From: an uncultured Pseudomonas sp.
GTDB taxonomy: Bacteria; Pseudomonadota; Gammaproteobacteria; Pseudomonadales; Pseudomonadaceae
Reading direction: 5' to 3'
Assembly (NCBI RefSeq): GCF_913777995.1
Contig: NZ_CAJYVE010000052.1
Span: forward strand, 1 to 63,659
DNA length: 63,659 bases
Shown here: one piece after another, positions 54,308-63,659 of the stretch
How positions within the stretch are numbered: position 1 is the first letter of the stretch
How the letters are laid out: the number at the start of each line of letters is the position of its first letter
The notes under the pieces: generated by a model
Seen by the model: only the letters and a program-made list of their open reading frames with translations
What the model was told of the DNA's origin: nothing
Databases searched by the model: none
Made by a program: the position numbers and the translations under genes

Positions 54308-54452
54308 GCCTGACTCCTCTGATATTCGGCGGCTATTGTGGTGAATCGCGCTGCGCTCGCGCAATGGTGAACGGCGGTCGCGCCTGAGGCGGCGTGTCTG
54401 GCGAGGAACAACGCCTGGTGGCCTGGGTCTGGACGACTCGCTGCGCACCGCT

Positions 54453-54785
54453 TCAGTCGCGAAGGGAATAGTCGATGCCGAACAGGCGTCGACGCTTGGT
54501 GGCTAGTGCCTGTTCTAGGGAAATGTTGGCGCACTCCACGAACAGGCGTGCCATGGCCTTCAGGGCACGTTCATGGGCTTCACTGGTGAGTCCTTGAGTG
54601 TGGTCGGCGAGGTGTGCTGTCGTCTGGCTGCCGTGTGCTGCATATCGGTGCAGCAGTTGGATGATTTCGGTGCGAAGGTCGTGTTCGTTTTCCAGGCTGC
54701 TCGTCAAACATGCAAAGTCTTCGATGGCGGCCTGCAGTGAATATAAGTTGCCTGGTTCGCGCCCATTAATTTCCTTAGAAATCAT
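54453..54785 (-). CDS. Small protein of unknown function divergent from an XRE regulator
   Basis: This 110-residue, mostly helical, charged protein (RTEIIQLLHRYAAHGSQTTA; ERALKAMARLFVECANISLE) has no membrane segment. agggag lies about 10 bases before the ATG. It is divergent from the XRE gene at 54914 with a palindrome in between, so it is a likely regulatory target. Similarity to DUF6124/DUF3077-type pseudomonad proteins is possible but weak. Confidence 0.58.
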   Translation of the reverse strand: MISKEINGREPGNLYSLQAAIEDFACLTSSLENEHDLRTEIIQLLHRYAAHGSQTTAHLADHTQGLTSEAHERALKAMARLFVECANISLEQALATKRRRLFGIDYSLRD

Positions 54786-54846
54786 CAGTTAGTGCTCCCT
54801 GCGGCATCTTGTTATCGGGCTTGAGAAATAAATCCTTGTCTTAGAA

Positions 54847-54870
54847 TGCTATAGCGTGTAGTGCTATGGC
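54847..54870. promoter_or_regulatory. Candidate operator between the small gene and the XRE gene
   Basis: tgctatagc (54847-54855) contains the perfect palindrome gctatagc, and a near-identical tgctatggc follows at 54862-54870, spaced 15 bases start to start. This lies in the 128-base divergent gap and fits autoregulation by the XRE protein. Confidence 0.45.
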
Positions 54871-54913
54871 ATGCATTCAAGCGAAAACCCTTTCTTTTGT
54901 AAAGGGTGGCGCT

Positions 54914-55201
54914 ATGAAGCTGAGCAAGGCTGTCGGTGCCGCACTGAAAGAGATCAGAGAAGCCAAAGGCCTGACCCAGGAAGACTTCGTCGGCGTCAGT
55001 GGTAGAACTTACCTTTCCGAGATCGAACGAGGCTTGAAAAGCCCGACCTTGGAAAAACTCGATCAGCTCGCGACCCGGATGGGTATCCATCCATTGGAGT
55101 TGTTGTTGGTCTGTTATGCGAAACACCGAGGGCATAGCCCGGAAGAAATTCTCGGCTTTCTGGCCCAGCGGGAAACTCGGCGCGTATTAAAGGTGAAGTA
55201 A
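54914..55201 (+). CDS. XRE-family helix-turn-helix regulator
   Basis: This 95-residue protein has an N-terminal HTH (IREAKGLTQEDF; GRTYLSEIERGLKSPTLEKL) and a short C-terminal extension. The ATG at 54914 has aaaggg upstream; an ATG at 54866 has none and overlaps the operator. It probably represses itself and the divergent 110-residue gene. No phage genes are around. Confidence 0.83.
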   Translation: MKLSKAVGAALKEIREAKGLTQEDFVGVSGRTYLSEIERGLKSPTLEKLDQLATRMGIHPLELLLVCYAKHRGHSPEEILGFLAQRETRRVLKVK

Positions 55202-55338
55202 CCGAATAATAGATAAGCCCTTTTGCACAACTATCGGCATTCGATTCAACTTCGGTGTGTGACGCAGTTAAATGAAGGGCACTGATTAGATCGGTTAAGT
55301 AACAGCTGCGCTACATCGATTCAATGGTTCACGCACGC

Positions 55339-55965
55339 TTAATAAAGCGTGCTGGCAATCCGTCCTGGCAAGGCGGCGTCATAGGCCTGGCCATCGATTT
55401 CGTCGGCGGACACGGCTTTGAGGATCTGACCGGGTGTTGGCAGCGCACTGCGTTCCAGCTGCCGCTCGATGTCCCACAGCCCGGCGCGGATCACCGCGCG
55501 GCTGCACTGAAAATACACGCTGCTCACGGTAATGCGCAGCACGCTGCGGGGTGCCTGGCCGTTCACGCTGAAGCGCTGCAGCAGGTCAGGCTGCACGCTG
55601 ATCTGCGCCGCACCATTGACCCGCAGGGTCTCGCCGATGCCGGGGATGAGAAACAGCAGGGCGACCCTGGGGTCCTGCACGATGTTGCGCAACGAGTCGA
55701 GGCGGTTGTTGCCGCGCCGGTCGGGCAGCAACAGGGTCTTGTCGTCTTCGATGTGCACGAAGCCCGCCTGGTCGCCGCGGGGTGACGCGTCCAGGCCGCC
55801 GGGCCCGGAAGAGGCGAGCACTACGAAGGAGGCTGCCTCGATGAACGGGCGGTAAGCCGCATGCAGATAGTCCACTTCCTTGACCATGGAAGGACGAGCG
55901 ACCGGGCCATACAGGGCCTCCAGCGCTTCGAGCGTGTTCACGTGGTGGTCTTCGTGCTGTTGCAT
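55339..55965 (-). CDS. PPOX-type FMN-binding flavoprotein
   Basis: This 208-residue protein of the pyridoxamine-phosphate-oxidase-like split-barrel family shows DASPRGDQAGFV, LLLPDRRGNNRLDSLRNI and PRVALLFLIPGIGETLRV, as in the MSMEG_1061-type subgroup. It would bind FMN or F420-like cofactor and reduce or oxidise a small molecule. caggag precedes the ATG. It stands alone. Confidence 0.82.
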   Translation of the reverse strand: MQQHEDHHVNTLEALEALYGPVARPSMVKEVDYLHAAYRPFIEAASFVVLASSGPGGLDASPRGDQAGFVHIEDDKTLLLPDRRGNNRLDSLRNIVQDPRVALLFLIPGIGETLRVNGAAQISVQPDLLQRFSVNGQAPRSVLRITVSSVYFQCSRAVIRAGLWDIERQLERSALPTPGQILKAVSADEIDGQAYDAALPGRIASTLY

Positions 55966-56042
55966 CCTGGGCTCCTGCCGGGGCGTTAAGAGGACGGGTC
56001 ATCCTAACGTGCCCGGTCGACTAGAGGCCAGCGTCGCCTGCT

Positions 56043-56297
56043 TCAGCGTTGCAAGTGGGGCCGCAGCTCGGTTTCTGGAACGTTCAGTGGCAGGCGGTCG
56101 AGCAATTGATCCACCACCCCCTGGGCCTGCACGATCAGGTGCGAGGAGGCCATCGCCAGGTCACGAGCCGTGCCGTGCAGGTTGTCGCCGCACTCGTAGA
56201 CCGTGGCGTTGGCGCAGCGCAGCAGGTCGCAGACCTGGGCCAGCTGGGACTCGAAGGTGGTGGGCAGGGGAGGGTCGGGGACGAGTTTTCTGATCAT
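56043..56297 (-). CDS. Small DUF6124/DUF3077-like protein
   Basis: This 84-residue protein begins MIRKLVPDPP, like many short Pseudomonas proteins of the DUF6124/DUF3077 group, and has one long amphipathic helix (ARDLAMASSHLIVQAQGVVD). aggag precedes the ATG by 7 bases. The family is multi-copy in pseudomonads and of unknown function. Confidence 0.7.
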   Translation of the reverse strand: MIRKLVPDPPLPTTFESQLAQVCDLLRCANATVYECGDNLHGTARDLAMASSHLIVQAQGVVDQLLDRLPLNVPETELRPHLQR

Positions 56298-56766
56298 GGT
56301 GATACTCCTGAGTCGAATGGAGTGCCAGTCTCATCACGGCCAAGTAGACGAGGGAGGCAACTGTGCGCGGGTTGGCCGACCGGAGACTCAGGCATCCGGC
56401 ACACACGAATGTGTCCCACGCACAGCCGCCATGACGCCATCCAGAATGCAGAACATTGCCGGTTGGTGCATGGAACGCTGAGCGCCCGAGTCTGAAGCGG
56501 ACGGCCAAGTCCGGTCGCTGAATGTGCAGCGACGCCAGGCAGCCTAGTAACCCGAATCGACAGGCGCAAGCGGTCGGGATTCTCTCGGAAAAGTCGCGCA
56601 AGAGAAAGGGAGGCGTCCTGCAATCATTTCCCACGGCTGGCGCTGCGGTGTTCGTCGCAGGCTCATGGCGCCACGCCAGGGCGCCGCAAGGGTGAGAGCG
56701 AGCGGGCTCGCTCCCCTGGTCGTTTGGCAATCAGGCGCTGAGTCGACGCTGGCAGGCACTGGCCTT
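56298..56766. other. Gap without a supported gene
   Basis: Frames in this 469-base gap have no ribosome sites and no family resemblance. A short palindrome gagcgagcgggctcgctc (56698-56715), related to the inner arms of copy A, lies near the right end. Otherwise nothing is seen. Confidence 0.6.
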
Positions 56767-57129
56767 TCAGGGGGCCGTGAGTGTAATCAGGTAGTTGCCG
56801 CGGGTCACAGGCTCGCCCTTGTCGCTGACCAGCACGTAGTGCTGACTGTATTGGCGGCCTTGCGTGTCACTGGCGATCAGTTTGACCTTCACCGATGGGG
56901 CGTTCAGGGCGACGGCATCCATCTGCTGCACATGGATGTCCGGCGGGCGGACCTGTGCCGGGCAGCCGTCCAGGCGCCAGCCGACGGCCGAGGACGACGC
57001 CGAGCACGATGCCTCGACGACGCTGCCGCTGAAGCGGAGCGCGCCTTGGCCGACAGGGGGAGCGGCCAGGCACACCGAGGCGAGGCTGGAAAAGGTGGCG
57101 AGGCCGAGTCCGAATAGGGTCCATTTCAT
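56767..57129 (-). CDS. Small secreted protein, fimbrial-subunit-like
   Basis: This 120-residue protein has a signal peptide (LFGLGLATFSSLASVCLA) and a mature part with GALRFSGSVVEASCSAS and WRLDGCPA, the pattern and Cys pair of type 1 fimbrial subunits, but it is shorter than a normal pilin (about 160-180) and no chaperone/usher genes are nearby. aggag lies 10 bases before the ATG. It could be an orphan minor pilin-like protein. Confidence 0.62.
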   Translation of the reverse strand: MKWTLFGLGLATFSSLASVCLAAPPVGQGALRFSGSVVEASCSASSSAVGWRLDGCPAQVRPPDIHVQQMDAVALNAPSVKVKLIASDTQGRQYSQHYVLVSDKGEPVTRGNYLITLTAP

Positions 57130-57338
57130 GTGGCTGACTCCTGAAAAAGATCACTCTCCTGGGTATCGGCTCGCCGAGTGATTATCTGAAACGCGACGGG
57201 TGCTGGCCGACGAGCTTTTAGCCAGGCAGGCTCGTCTGTCGCCTTTCCAGGCCATTACTGTCTGCTTGGCTCCCACCAGCCGGCCTTGGGCAGTGCTGAG
57301 CATCAGGCCCAATACAGCCTGGTCAGGCGTTATGTGGC

Positions 57339-58073
57339 TCAGTGCGGGCTGGCCGTAGGTCGCACGATGATTTCGCTGACATCGACGTCGGCTGGCTGCT
57401 CGATGGCGTAGACCAGCGCCCTGGCGATGGCATCGGCACCTATGGCGATGCGGCGGAAGGCTTTCATTTCTTCGCGGCCGGCTTCATCGGAAATCGAGTC
57501 GGCCAGCTCGGATTCGGTCACCCCTGGGCTGACCACCGTGACGCGGATCGTGTCGGTCTCCTGGCGCAAGCCGTCGGAAATGGCGCGTACCGCGTACTTG
57601 GTGGCGCAGTACACCGCCGCTGTCGGCGACACGGCATGCGCGCCGATCGAGGCGATGTTGATCACCTGGCCATGCCCCTGTGCCTGCATGCCTGGCAGCA
57701 CGGCGGCGATGCCATGCAGCACACCGCGCACGTTGACGTCGAGCATGCGGTTCCATTCATCGACCTTCAACGAGGCCAGTGGCGACAGGGGCATCACCCC
57801 GGCGTTGTTGATGATCACGTCCACCTGGCCATGCTGGTCCTTGGCCAGGGCCACGAACGCCTGCATCGAGGCCAGGTCGGTGACGTCCAGCGCACAGGCG
57901 CTGGCCGAGCCACCGGCGCTGCGGATCTCGGCCACCAGGCGCTGCAGACGATCGGTGCGGCGTGCGCCGAGCACGACATGTGCGCCGCGCGCTGCGATCA
58001 GCCGGGCAGCCGCTTCCCCGATGCCGCTGCTTGCGCCGGTGATCAATACGACTTTATTTTCGATGTTCGACAT
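57339..58073 (-). CDS. Short-chain dehydrogenase/reductase
   Basis: This 244-residue SDR has TGASSGIG (12-19), NNAG (89-92) and catalytic Ser142, Tyr155 and Lys159 (YCATK). The closest general type is the clavulanate-dehydrogenase-like/YdfG group of NADP-dependent oxidoreductases. aggaga precedes the ATG. It is divergent from an AraC regulator with 270 bases between, an arrangement common for aldehyde-responsive SDR genes. Confidence 0.86.
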   Translation of the reverse strand: MSNIENKVVLITGASSGIGEAAARLIAARGAHVVLGARRTDRLQRLVAEIRSAGGSASACALDVTDLASMQAFVALAKDQHGQVDVIINNAGVMPLSPLASLKVDEWNRMLDVNVRGVLHGIAAVLPGMQAQGHGQVINIASIGAHAVSPTAAVYCATKYAVRAISDGLRQETDTIRVTVVSPGVTESELADSISDEAGREEMKAFRRIAIGADAIARALVYAIEQPADVDVSEIIVRPTASPH

Positions 58074-58343
58074 GTCCGTTTCTCCTGCTTGAGCATTGAG
58101 GTTCAGCGACGCCCAGCGGTCTGGGGCGCTGCTGTCGGGTACGTCGAAAGGTTAAGGGCAGCGGGCGGGCTCTCGCGTGCCAAAACCTGCGCGACACTTG
58201 CCTATTCGTGTCTGGGGGCCGTGTAGGGCCGCCGGGCTGGTGTAGCATCGGGACTGGTTGCCATACCGATCAATGAGTCGCTCACGGGCTCTGCTGGCGC
58301 AAGCTTGCTCGCGACCAGATCGAGCCCGCAGGAGAGCCTTGAA

Positions 58344-59258
58344 ATGCAGCAAGACGATAGCTTCCTCCAGCAGACCACTGCCCTGTACCGGGCCGAGCTG
58401 GTGCGTGCCCTGACCCGACGCTTCACCGCGCCGGGCACCTACGAGACCGCCATCGCGCCCTTGCATGTCATCCGCTGCGATGCGCCTTCGCCGATCATCC
58501 ACACCGTGCACAAGCCGGCGCTATGCCTGATCGTGCAAGGCCTGAAGGAAGTGGGTCTGGGAGACGAGCACTACCACTACGATCCGCTCACCTATCTGGT
58601 GGTGTCGGTGACCCTGCCGGTCTCCGGGCGGGTGCTGGAGGCCAGCCCCGAAGCGCCGTACCTGTGCATTCGCCTGGATTTCGAACCCACCGACATCGCC
58701 CAGGTGATCGCCGATACGCCGCCGGCGGCGGTGCCGGACGAGCCTGAGCGGGGGCTGTTTCTGGAACGGATCGATGTGTCGCTGCTGGAAACCATGGTGC
58801 GCCTGGTGCGCCTGCTGGATAGCCCACGCGACATCGGCATGCTGGCGCCCCTGGCGCTGCGCGAACTGCACTACCGCCTGCTGCGCGGCGTGCATGGCCG
58901 CCGTCTGTATGAGCTGGCCCTGGGTGACTCGCAAAGCCGCAGGGTGACGCGAGCCATCGACTGGTTGAACAGGCACTACACCCAACCGCTGCGCATCGAG
59001 GAACTGGCCCGCGTCGCCAACCTTGGCAGTTCTACCCTGCATCACCATTTCAAGGCGGTCACTGCCATGAGTCCGTTGCAGTACCAGAAACAGCTGCGCC
59101 TGCAGGAGGCCCGGCGCCTGCTGCTGGCGGAAGGATTGGACGTGGCCAGCGCCTGCTACCGGGTAGGCTACGAGAGCCCGTCGCAGTTCAGCCGTGAGTA
59201 CAGCCGGCAGTTCGGCTGCCCGCCCTCCAGGGATATCGGTCGGGTTTCGCGGGCCTGA
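58344..59258 (+). CDS. AraC-family transcriptional regulator
   Basis: This 304-residue regulator has the AraC_N-type ligand domain (TVHKPALCLIVQGLKEVGLG; YHYDPLTYLVVSVTLPVSG) and the C-terminal double HTH (LRIEELARVANLGSSTLHHH; VASACYRVGYESPSQFSREY), like YqhC. The ATG at 58344 has aggaga upstream. It probably activates the divergent SDR gene in response to an aldehyde or similar. Confidence 0.88.
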   Translation: MQQDDSFLQQTTALYRAELVRALTRRFTAPGTYETAIAPLHVIRCDAPSPIIHTVHKPALCLIVQGLKEVGLGDEHYHYDPLTYLVVSVTLPVSGRVLEASPEAPYLCIRLDFEPTDIAQVIADTPPAAVPDEPERGLFLERIDVSLLETMVRLVRLLDSPRDIGMLAPLALRELHYRLLRGVHGRRLYELALGDSQSRRVTRAIDWLNRHYTQPLRIEELARVANLGSSTLHHHFKAVTAMSPLQYQKQLRLQEARRLLLAEGLDVASACYRVGYESPSQFSREYSRQFGCPPSRDIGRVSRA

Positions 59259-59267
59259 AAAACCACA

Positions 59268-59299
59268 AACCCCCTTGTCGCCAGGCGAGCAAGGGGGTT
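59268..59299. terminator. Bidirectional terminator between the AraC gene and ychF
   Basis: aacccccttg (59268-59277) pairs with caagggggtt (59290-59299). On the minus strand it is followed by tgtggttttt, which suits the end of the rplY-pth-ychF operon; on the plus strand the T run is weak. Confidence 0.75.
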
Positions 59300-59339
59300 G
59301 TCGATTGCGCTCAGGCAGCGTGGCGAATCACGCCAGCCG

Positions 59340-60440
<1,101 letters not shown>

Positions 60441-60482
60441 GGTGTGTGTCCTCGCGGAAGAAAAGGAAGAGGGTAGGGTAGG

Positions 60483-61067
60483 TCAGGCCTTGCGGCTGTG
60501 CAGGCGTTGCATGGCGCGGGTCAGGTCGCCGTCCAGCAGCGCCGGTACCACCTCCAGGGCGGCCTCGATGCTGGTGTCGAGCAGGTCCTGCTCGCTGCGC
60601 GGTGCGCGGCCCAGCACGAAGTTGGAAACCAGGCTGGCATGCCCCGGATGGCCGATGCCCAGGCGCAGGCGCTGGAAGCCGTTCTGATTGCCGAGCTGGG
60701 CTATGATGTCGCGCAGCCCGTTGTGCCCGCCGTGGCCGCCGCCGGTCTTGAGGCGTGCGGTGCCGGGTGGCAGGTCGAGTTCGTCATGGGCCACCAGGAT
60801 GGCCGCCGGCGGGATGCGGAAAAAGCCGGCGAGCGCCGCCACGGCCTGGCCGCTGCGGTTCATGTAGGTGGTGGGGATGAGCAGACGAACATCGTTGCCC
60901 GCGTGGCGAAAGCGCCCCACGAGGCCGTGATACTTGCGGTCGACAGCCAGGCTCGCGCCCTGGGCGGCTGCCAGCCGCTCAACGAAAAGGGCCCCTGCAT
61001 TGTGCCGGGTCTGGTCGTATTCGGGGCCCGGATTACCCAGGCCGACGATCAGTTGGACGGCAGTCAT
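60483..61067 (-). CDS. pth: Peptidyl-tRNA hydrolase
   Basis: This 194-residue enzyme releases tRNA from stalled peptidyl-tRNA. Catalytic and binding residues are visible: Asn12 in GLGNPG, His22 in RHNAG, Asn70 in TYMNRSG and Asp95 in AHDELDLP. It lies 34 bases after rplY and before ychF, the usual pseudomonad order. Confidence 0.96.
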   Translation of the reverse strand: MTAVQLIVGLGNPGPEYDQTRHNAGALFVERLAAAQGASLAVDRKYHGLVGRFRHAGNDVRLLIPTTYMNRSGQAVAALAGFFRIPPAAILVAHDELDLPPGTARLKTGGGHGGHNGLRDIIAQLGNQNGFQRLRLGIGHPGHASLVSNFVLGRAPRSEQDLLDTSIEAALEVVPALLDGDLTRAMQRLHSRKA

Positions 61068-61101
61068 GTCAGGAGCCCTTCTCTTTCAGGCGTGCGAGAA
61101 C

Positions 61102-61725
61102 TTACTCGGCAGCGCCTTCTTCGGCAGCGCCGTCAGCAGCTTCTTCACGGATGCGCGGCATGTGGATGCTGGCAACCGGCAGATCGCTGCCGTGGGCCAG
61201 GGACACCAGCTCGACGCCAGCCGGGACGTTCAGGTCGCTCAGGTGAACGATCTGGTCCAGCTCGACCTTGGCCATGTCGACTTCGATGAATTCCGGCAGG
61301 TCTTTCGGCAGGCAGGAAACTTCGACTTCGTTGATGGTGTGCAGGATCTCGCCACCTTGCTGCTTCACGCCCACGGAGGTTTCCTGGTTCATGAAGTGCA
61401 GGGGGACGTGGGCGGTCAGCTTCTGGCCGGCGATGACGCGCAGGAAGTCAGCGTGCATGACGTAGCCCTTGGAGGGATGACGCTGCAGGGCCTTGACCAG
61501 GACGCTTTCGTTGCTGCCACCGACCTTCAGGGTGATGACGCTGGCGAAAGCGGCTTCGCTTTCCAGCATCTTGGCCAGGTCTTTGCCGACCAGGGTGATG
61601 GAGGTCGGAGCCTTGTCGCCACCGTAGATCACGGCGGGAACGTTACCGGCATTACGACGCAGGCGGCGGCTCGCACCTTTCCCCAGGTCGGAACGCACTT
61701 CGGCATTCAGAGTGAAATCAACCAT
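61102..61725 (-). CDS. rplY: 50S ribosomal protein L25, long (CTC) form
   Basis: This 207-residue protein has the N-terminal L25 domain that binds 5S rRNA ([22 protein letters not shown]) and a C-terminal CTC/TL5 domain ([20 protein letters not shown]), ending in an acidic Ala/Glu tail. tggaga precedes the ATG. It opens the rplY-pth-ychF operon, 122 bases after prs. Confidence 0.96.
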   Translation of the reverse strand: MVDFTLNAEVRSDLGKGASRRLRRNAGNVPAVIYGGDKAPTSITLVGKDLAKMLESEAAFASVITLKVGGSNESVLVKALQRHPSKGYVMHADFLRVIAGQKLTAHVPLHFMNQETSVGVKQQGGEILHTINEVEVSCLPKDLPEFIEVDMAKVELDQIVHLSDLNVPAGVELVSLAHGSDLPVASIHMPRIREEAADGAAEEGAAE

Positions 61726-61791
61726 TGTGAATCTCCAGGATAAGGAATCGGCAGACCGAGACTTGCGACCAGTTCTACGGCCCTACCGACT

Positions 61792-61827
61792 AAAAAGCCC
61801 CGGTAGACCGTCACGGCCTTCCGGGGC
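61792..61827 (-). terminator. Intrinsic terminator after prs
   Basis: On the minus strand gccccgg...ccggggc, with an inner ggccgt/acggtc-like stem, is followed by five T. It lies 20 bases after the prs stop and separates prs from rplY. Confidence 0.88.
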
Positions 61828-61847
61828 GCTTCCAGAGCGGCTGTTCC

Positions 61848-62789
61848 TTAACGGAACATCGCGCTGATGGATTCTTCGTTACTGATCCGGCGTACCGCCT
61901 CGGCCACCACCGGCGCGATGTCCAGTTGGCGGATACGGCTGCAGGCCTGGGCCGCGGCGGACAGCGGAATGGTGTTGGTCACCACCAGCTCGTCCAGCAC
62001 GGAGTTGTCGATGTTCTCGATGGCCCGTCCCGACAGCACCGGGTGGGTGCAGTAGGCCAGGACCTTGGCGGCGCCGTGTTCCTTCAGGGCCTTGGCCGCG
62101 TGGCACAGGGTGCCGGCGGTATCGACCATGTCGTCGACCAGCACGCAGGTGCGGTCCTGGATGTCACCGATGATGTGCATCACTTCCGACTGGTTGGCCT
62201 TGGGACGACGCTTGTCGATGATCGCCAGGTCCACACCCAGGCTCTTGGCCACGGCACGCGCACGCACCACGCCGCCGATGTCCGGGGAGACGATCATCAG
62301 ATTTTCGAAACGCTGGTCTTCGATGTCATCCACCAGGGCGGGGGAGCCGTAGATGTTGTCCACGGGAATATCGAAGAAACCCTGGATCTGGTCGGCGTGC
62401 AGATCGACGGTGAGCACCCGATTGATGCCCACCACGGTCAGCATGTCGGCCACGACCTTGGCGGTGATGGCGACGCGCGCGGAACGCGGACGGCGATCCT
62501 GGCGCGCATAGCCGAAATAGGGGATGACTGCGGTGATACGAGTGGCCGAGGAGCGGCGGAAGGCGTCGGCCATCACCACCAGTTCCATCAGGTTGTCGTT
62601 GGTCGGCTCGCAGGTGGGCTGGATGATGAAGACATCCTTGCCCCGAACGTTCTCGTTGATTTCGACGCTGATCTCGCCATCGGAGAATTTTCCGACGGAG
62701 ACGTCACCGAGAGGGATGTGCAGCTGGCGCACGATGCGCCGTGCCAGATCGGGGTTGGCGTTCCCCGTGAAGACCATCATCTTGGACAC
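61848..62789 (-). CDS. prs: Ribose-phosphate pyrophosphokinase
   Basis: This 313-residue enzyme makes PRPP from ribose 5-phosphate and ATP for nucleotide, histidine and tryptophan synthesis. Motifs are [15 protein letters not shown] (flexible catalytic loop) and [14 protein letters not shown] (PRPP loop). The start is a GTG at 62789 with agga upstream; the frame is open further into the tRNA-Gln gene, which excludes the longer form. Confidence 0.97.
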   Translation of the reverse strand: MSKMMVFTGNANPDLARRIVRQLHIPLGDVSVGKFSDGEISVEINENVRGKDVFIIQPTCEPTNDNLMELVVMADAFRRSSATRITAVIPYFGYARQDRRPRSARVAITAKVVADMLTVVGINRVLTVDLHADQIQGFFDIPVDNIYGSPALVDDIEDQRFENLMIVSPDIGGVVRARAVAKSLGVDLAIIDKRRPKANQSEVMHIIGDIQDRTCVLVDDMVDTAGTLCHAAKALKEHGAAKVLAYCTHPVLSGRAIENIDNSVLDELVVTNTIPLSAAAQACSRIRQLDIAPVVAEAVRRISNEESISAMFR

Positions 62790-62830
62790 GCTGCAGTTCC
62801 TGCGGCTTGAGGTGGGTCTTGGAAGGAAAA

Positions 62831-62905
62831 TGGCAGGGGCGGCTGGATTCGAACCAACGCATGGCAGGATCAAAACCTGCTGCCTTACCGCTTGGCGACG
62901 CCCCT
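62831..62905 (-). tRNA. tRNA-Gln (TTG)
   Basis: A 75-base cloverleaf with encoded CCA: acceptor aggggcg/cgcccct, discriminator G, anticodon loop ttttgat (anticodon TTG, codon CAA) and T arm ggttcgaatcc. No terminator separates it from prs (41 bases), so the two are probably processed from one ispE-tRNA-prs transcript. Confidence 0.95.
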
Positions 62906-62930
62906 GTATCTTGCAGAGTACTAGCTGTAC

Positions 62931-63659
62931 TCATTCTCTGGTCAGACTTGCTAGCGCCCGGTGCAACATGGAAGTGTTGCTGCCTTTGGCTACGAAGCCT
63001 GGAAGTGATGCTGGTAGCTGGCTTGCTACTGTATCAGCTTCGGTCTTATTTGGAAAGCTTCCAAATATGCAACCTCCAGTGCCGGTTAATCTAGCTGAAA
63101 CAAATTTGTTTAGCAAGATCAAAGCGTTACGAATTTCTGGGTAACGCCTTTCGACCGTACTCTGGCAGTCGTTTCGACCTGACCACTTGAGAACGGCGCA
63201 AACTTTAATGGCGGGAGTGTCCCGTGTCAACAGCGGATCTGAAAAAATTTCTGCTGTACTTACAGAGACTTGCGGCACGGCCACGAGATACCAGGGTTCC
63301 GGCGGTGCGACCGGGGTGAGCTTTTCGCCCACGCCCTCGGCGAAGGCGGCCTGGCCACGGACGAACACCGGTACGTCGGCGCCCAGGCGCAGTCCCAGGG
63401 CCGCCAGGTCGTCGAGGCTGGCGCCCAGACCCCAGAGGTGATTCAGGCCGAGCAGGGTGGTGGCGGCATCCGAACTGCCTCCGCCGATGCCGCCGCCCAT
63501 GGGCAGCCGCTTGGTCAGCCAGAGATCGGCGCCCTGCCGGGTACCGCTTTCCTGCTGCAGCAACCGGGCGGCGCGCAGGATGAGATTCTGCTCGGGGGCG
63601 ACGCCCGGCAGGCCGTCGTGCAGCTGCAATTCGCCGTCGTCGCGTCCGGCAAAGCCCAG
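62931..63659 (-). CDS. ispE: 4-diphosphocytidyl-2-C-methyl-D-erythritol kinase, C-terminal part
   Basis: This 242-codon piece runs off the right edge; about 40 N-terminal residues are missing. IspE phosphorylates CDP-methylerythritol in the MEP isoprenoid pathway. The GHMP kinase motif [15 protein letters not shown] is intact, as is the late [13 protein letters not shown]. The last third (below about 63300) is AT-rich with codon use unlike the first part and unlike the flanking genes. Confidence 0.95.
   Translation of the reverse strand: MGFAGRDDGELQLHDGLPGVAPEQNLILRAARLLQQESGTRQGADLWLTKRLPMGGGIGGGSSDAATTLLGLNHLWGLGASLDDLAALGLRLGADVPVFVRGQAAFAEGVGEKLTPVAPPEPWYLVAVPQVSVSTAEIFSDPLLTRDTPAIKVCAVLKWSGRNDCQSTVERRYPEIRNALILLNKFVSARLTGTGGCIFGSFPNKTEADTVASQLPASLPGFVAKGSNTSMLHRALASLTRE

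Noticed and set aside
54453-55201. Toxin-antitoxin pair
   Set aside because: The two genes are divergent, the 110-residue protein has no toxin motif (RelE, HipA, HigB or Fic type), and the XRE protein resembles an ordinary repressor.
56161-56730. 189-residue minus-strand open frame overlapping the small DUF gene and its upstream gap
   Set aside because: It overlaps most of the DUF6124-like gene in another frame and has no start signal.

Overview
The window is high-GC Proteobacterial chromosome and almost certainly Pseudomonas, probably the P. putida group. The evidence is a 5S rRNA of pseudomonad type, the order rplY-pth-ychF next to prs, tRNA-Gln and ispE, a chromosomal MksFEB condensin, a holD-rimI pair, a Pcs-type phosphatidylcholine synthase, several chemoreceptors, and REP-type palindromes with the tagccgcgaa / ttcgcggct signature. 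The species is an inference; no search was run. The left edge lies in the last gene of an rRNA operon and the right edge cuts ispE.

Layout. 0-8 kb: end of the rRNA operon, palindromic repeats, the mksF-mksE-mksB condensin operon (minus), holD-rimI, an acidic protein and a beta-carbonic anhydrase. 8-25.7 kb: a sensory and signalling stretch with three chemoreceptors, one HD phosphohydrolase, a CHASE4-like/GGDEF diguanylate cyclase and a KaiC-like ATPase followed by a lone receiver protein. Among these sit phnA/yjdM, a SotB-like efflux pump, phosphatidylcholine synthase, a PhoD-like phosphatase, an Lgt-like/TlpA fusion and tRNA-Met. 25.8-34.7 kb: a sugar-acid-type catabolic region in two halves. 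One is a hydroxyacid dehydrogenase-MFS operon divergent from a LysR gene. The other is an AraC gene divergent from MFS-FAH hydrolase-SDR-hydroxyacid dehydrogenase. 34.7-38.5 kb: an orphan RHS tip protein, a catabolic-type acetolactate synthase and a LysR regulator.

38.8-48.1 kb holds the most striking unit: nine genes on one strand, every junction overlapping. They encode an FAD monooxygenase, a complete peptide-type ABC importer (two permeases, two ATPases, one binding protein), a BAAT-like acyl thioesterase/hydrolase and two CMD/AhpD-like proteins. The arrangement suggests import of a small peptide-like or conjugated compound, followed by oxygenation and hydrolysis. The substrate is not evident.

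48-59 kb is an accessory stretch. It has a lipoprotein, two AT-richer genes of unknown function, a coupled pair of ferritin-like proteins, a saccharopine-dehydrogenase-like/DUF2269 pair, an XRE regulator divergent from a small unknown gene, a PPOX flavoprotein, a small Pseudomonas-type DUF protein, a short secreted protein, and an SDR with a divergent AraC regulator. 59-63.7 kb returns to housekeeping: rplY-pth-ychF, prs, tRNA-Gln and the C-terminal part of ispE, whose last third is conspicuously AT-rich. No CRISPR array, prophage, integrase or insertion-sequence transposase was seen.
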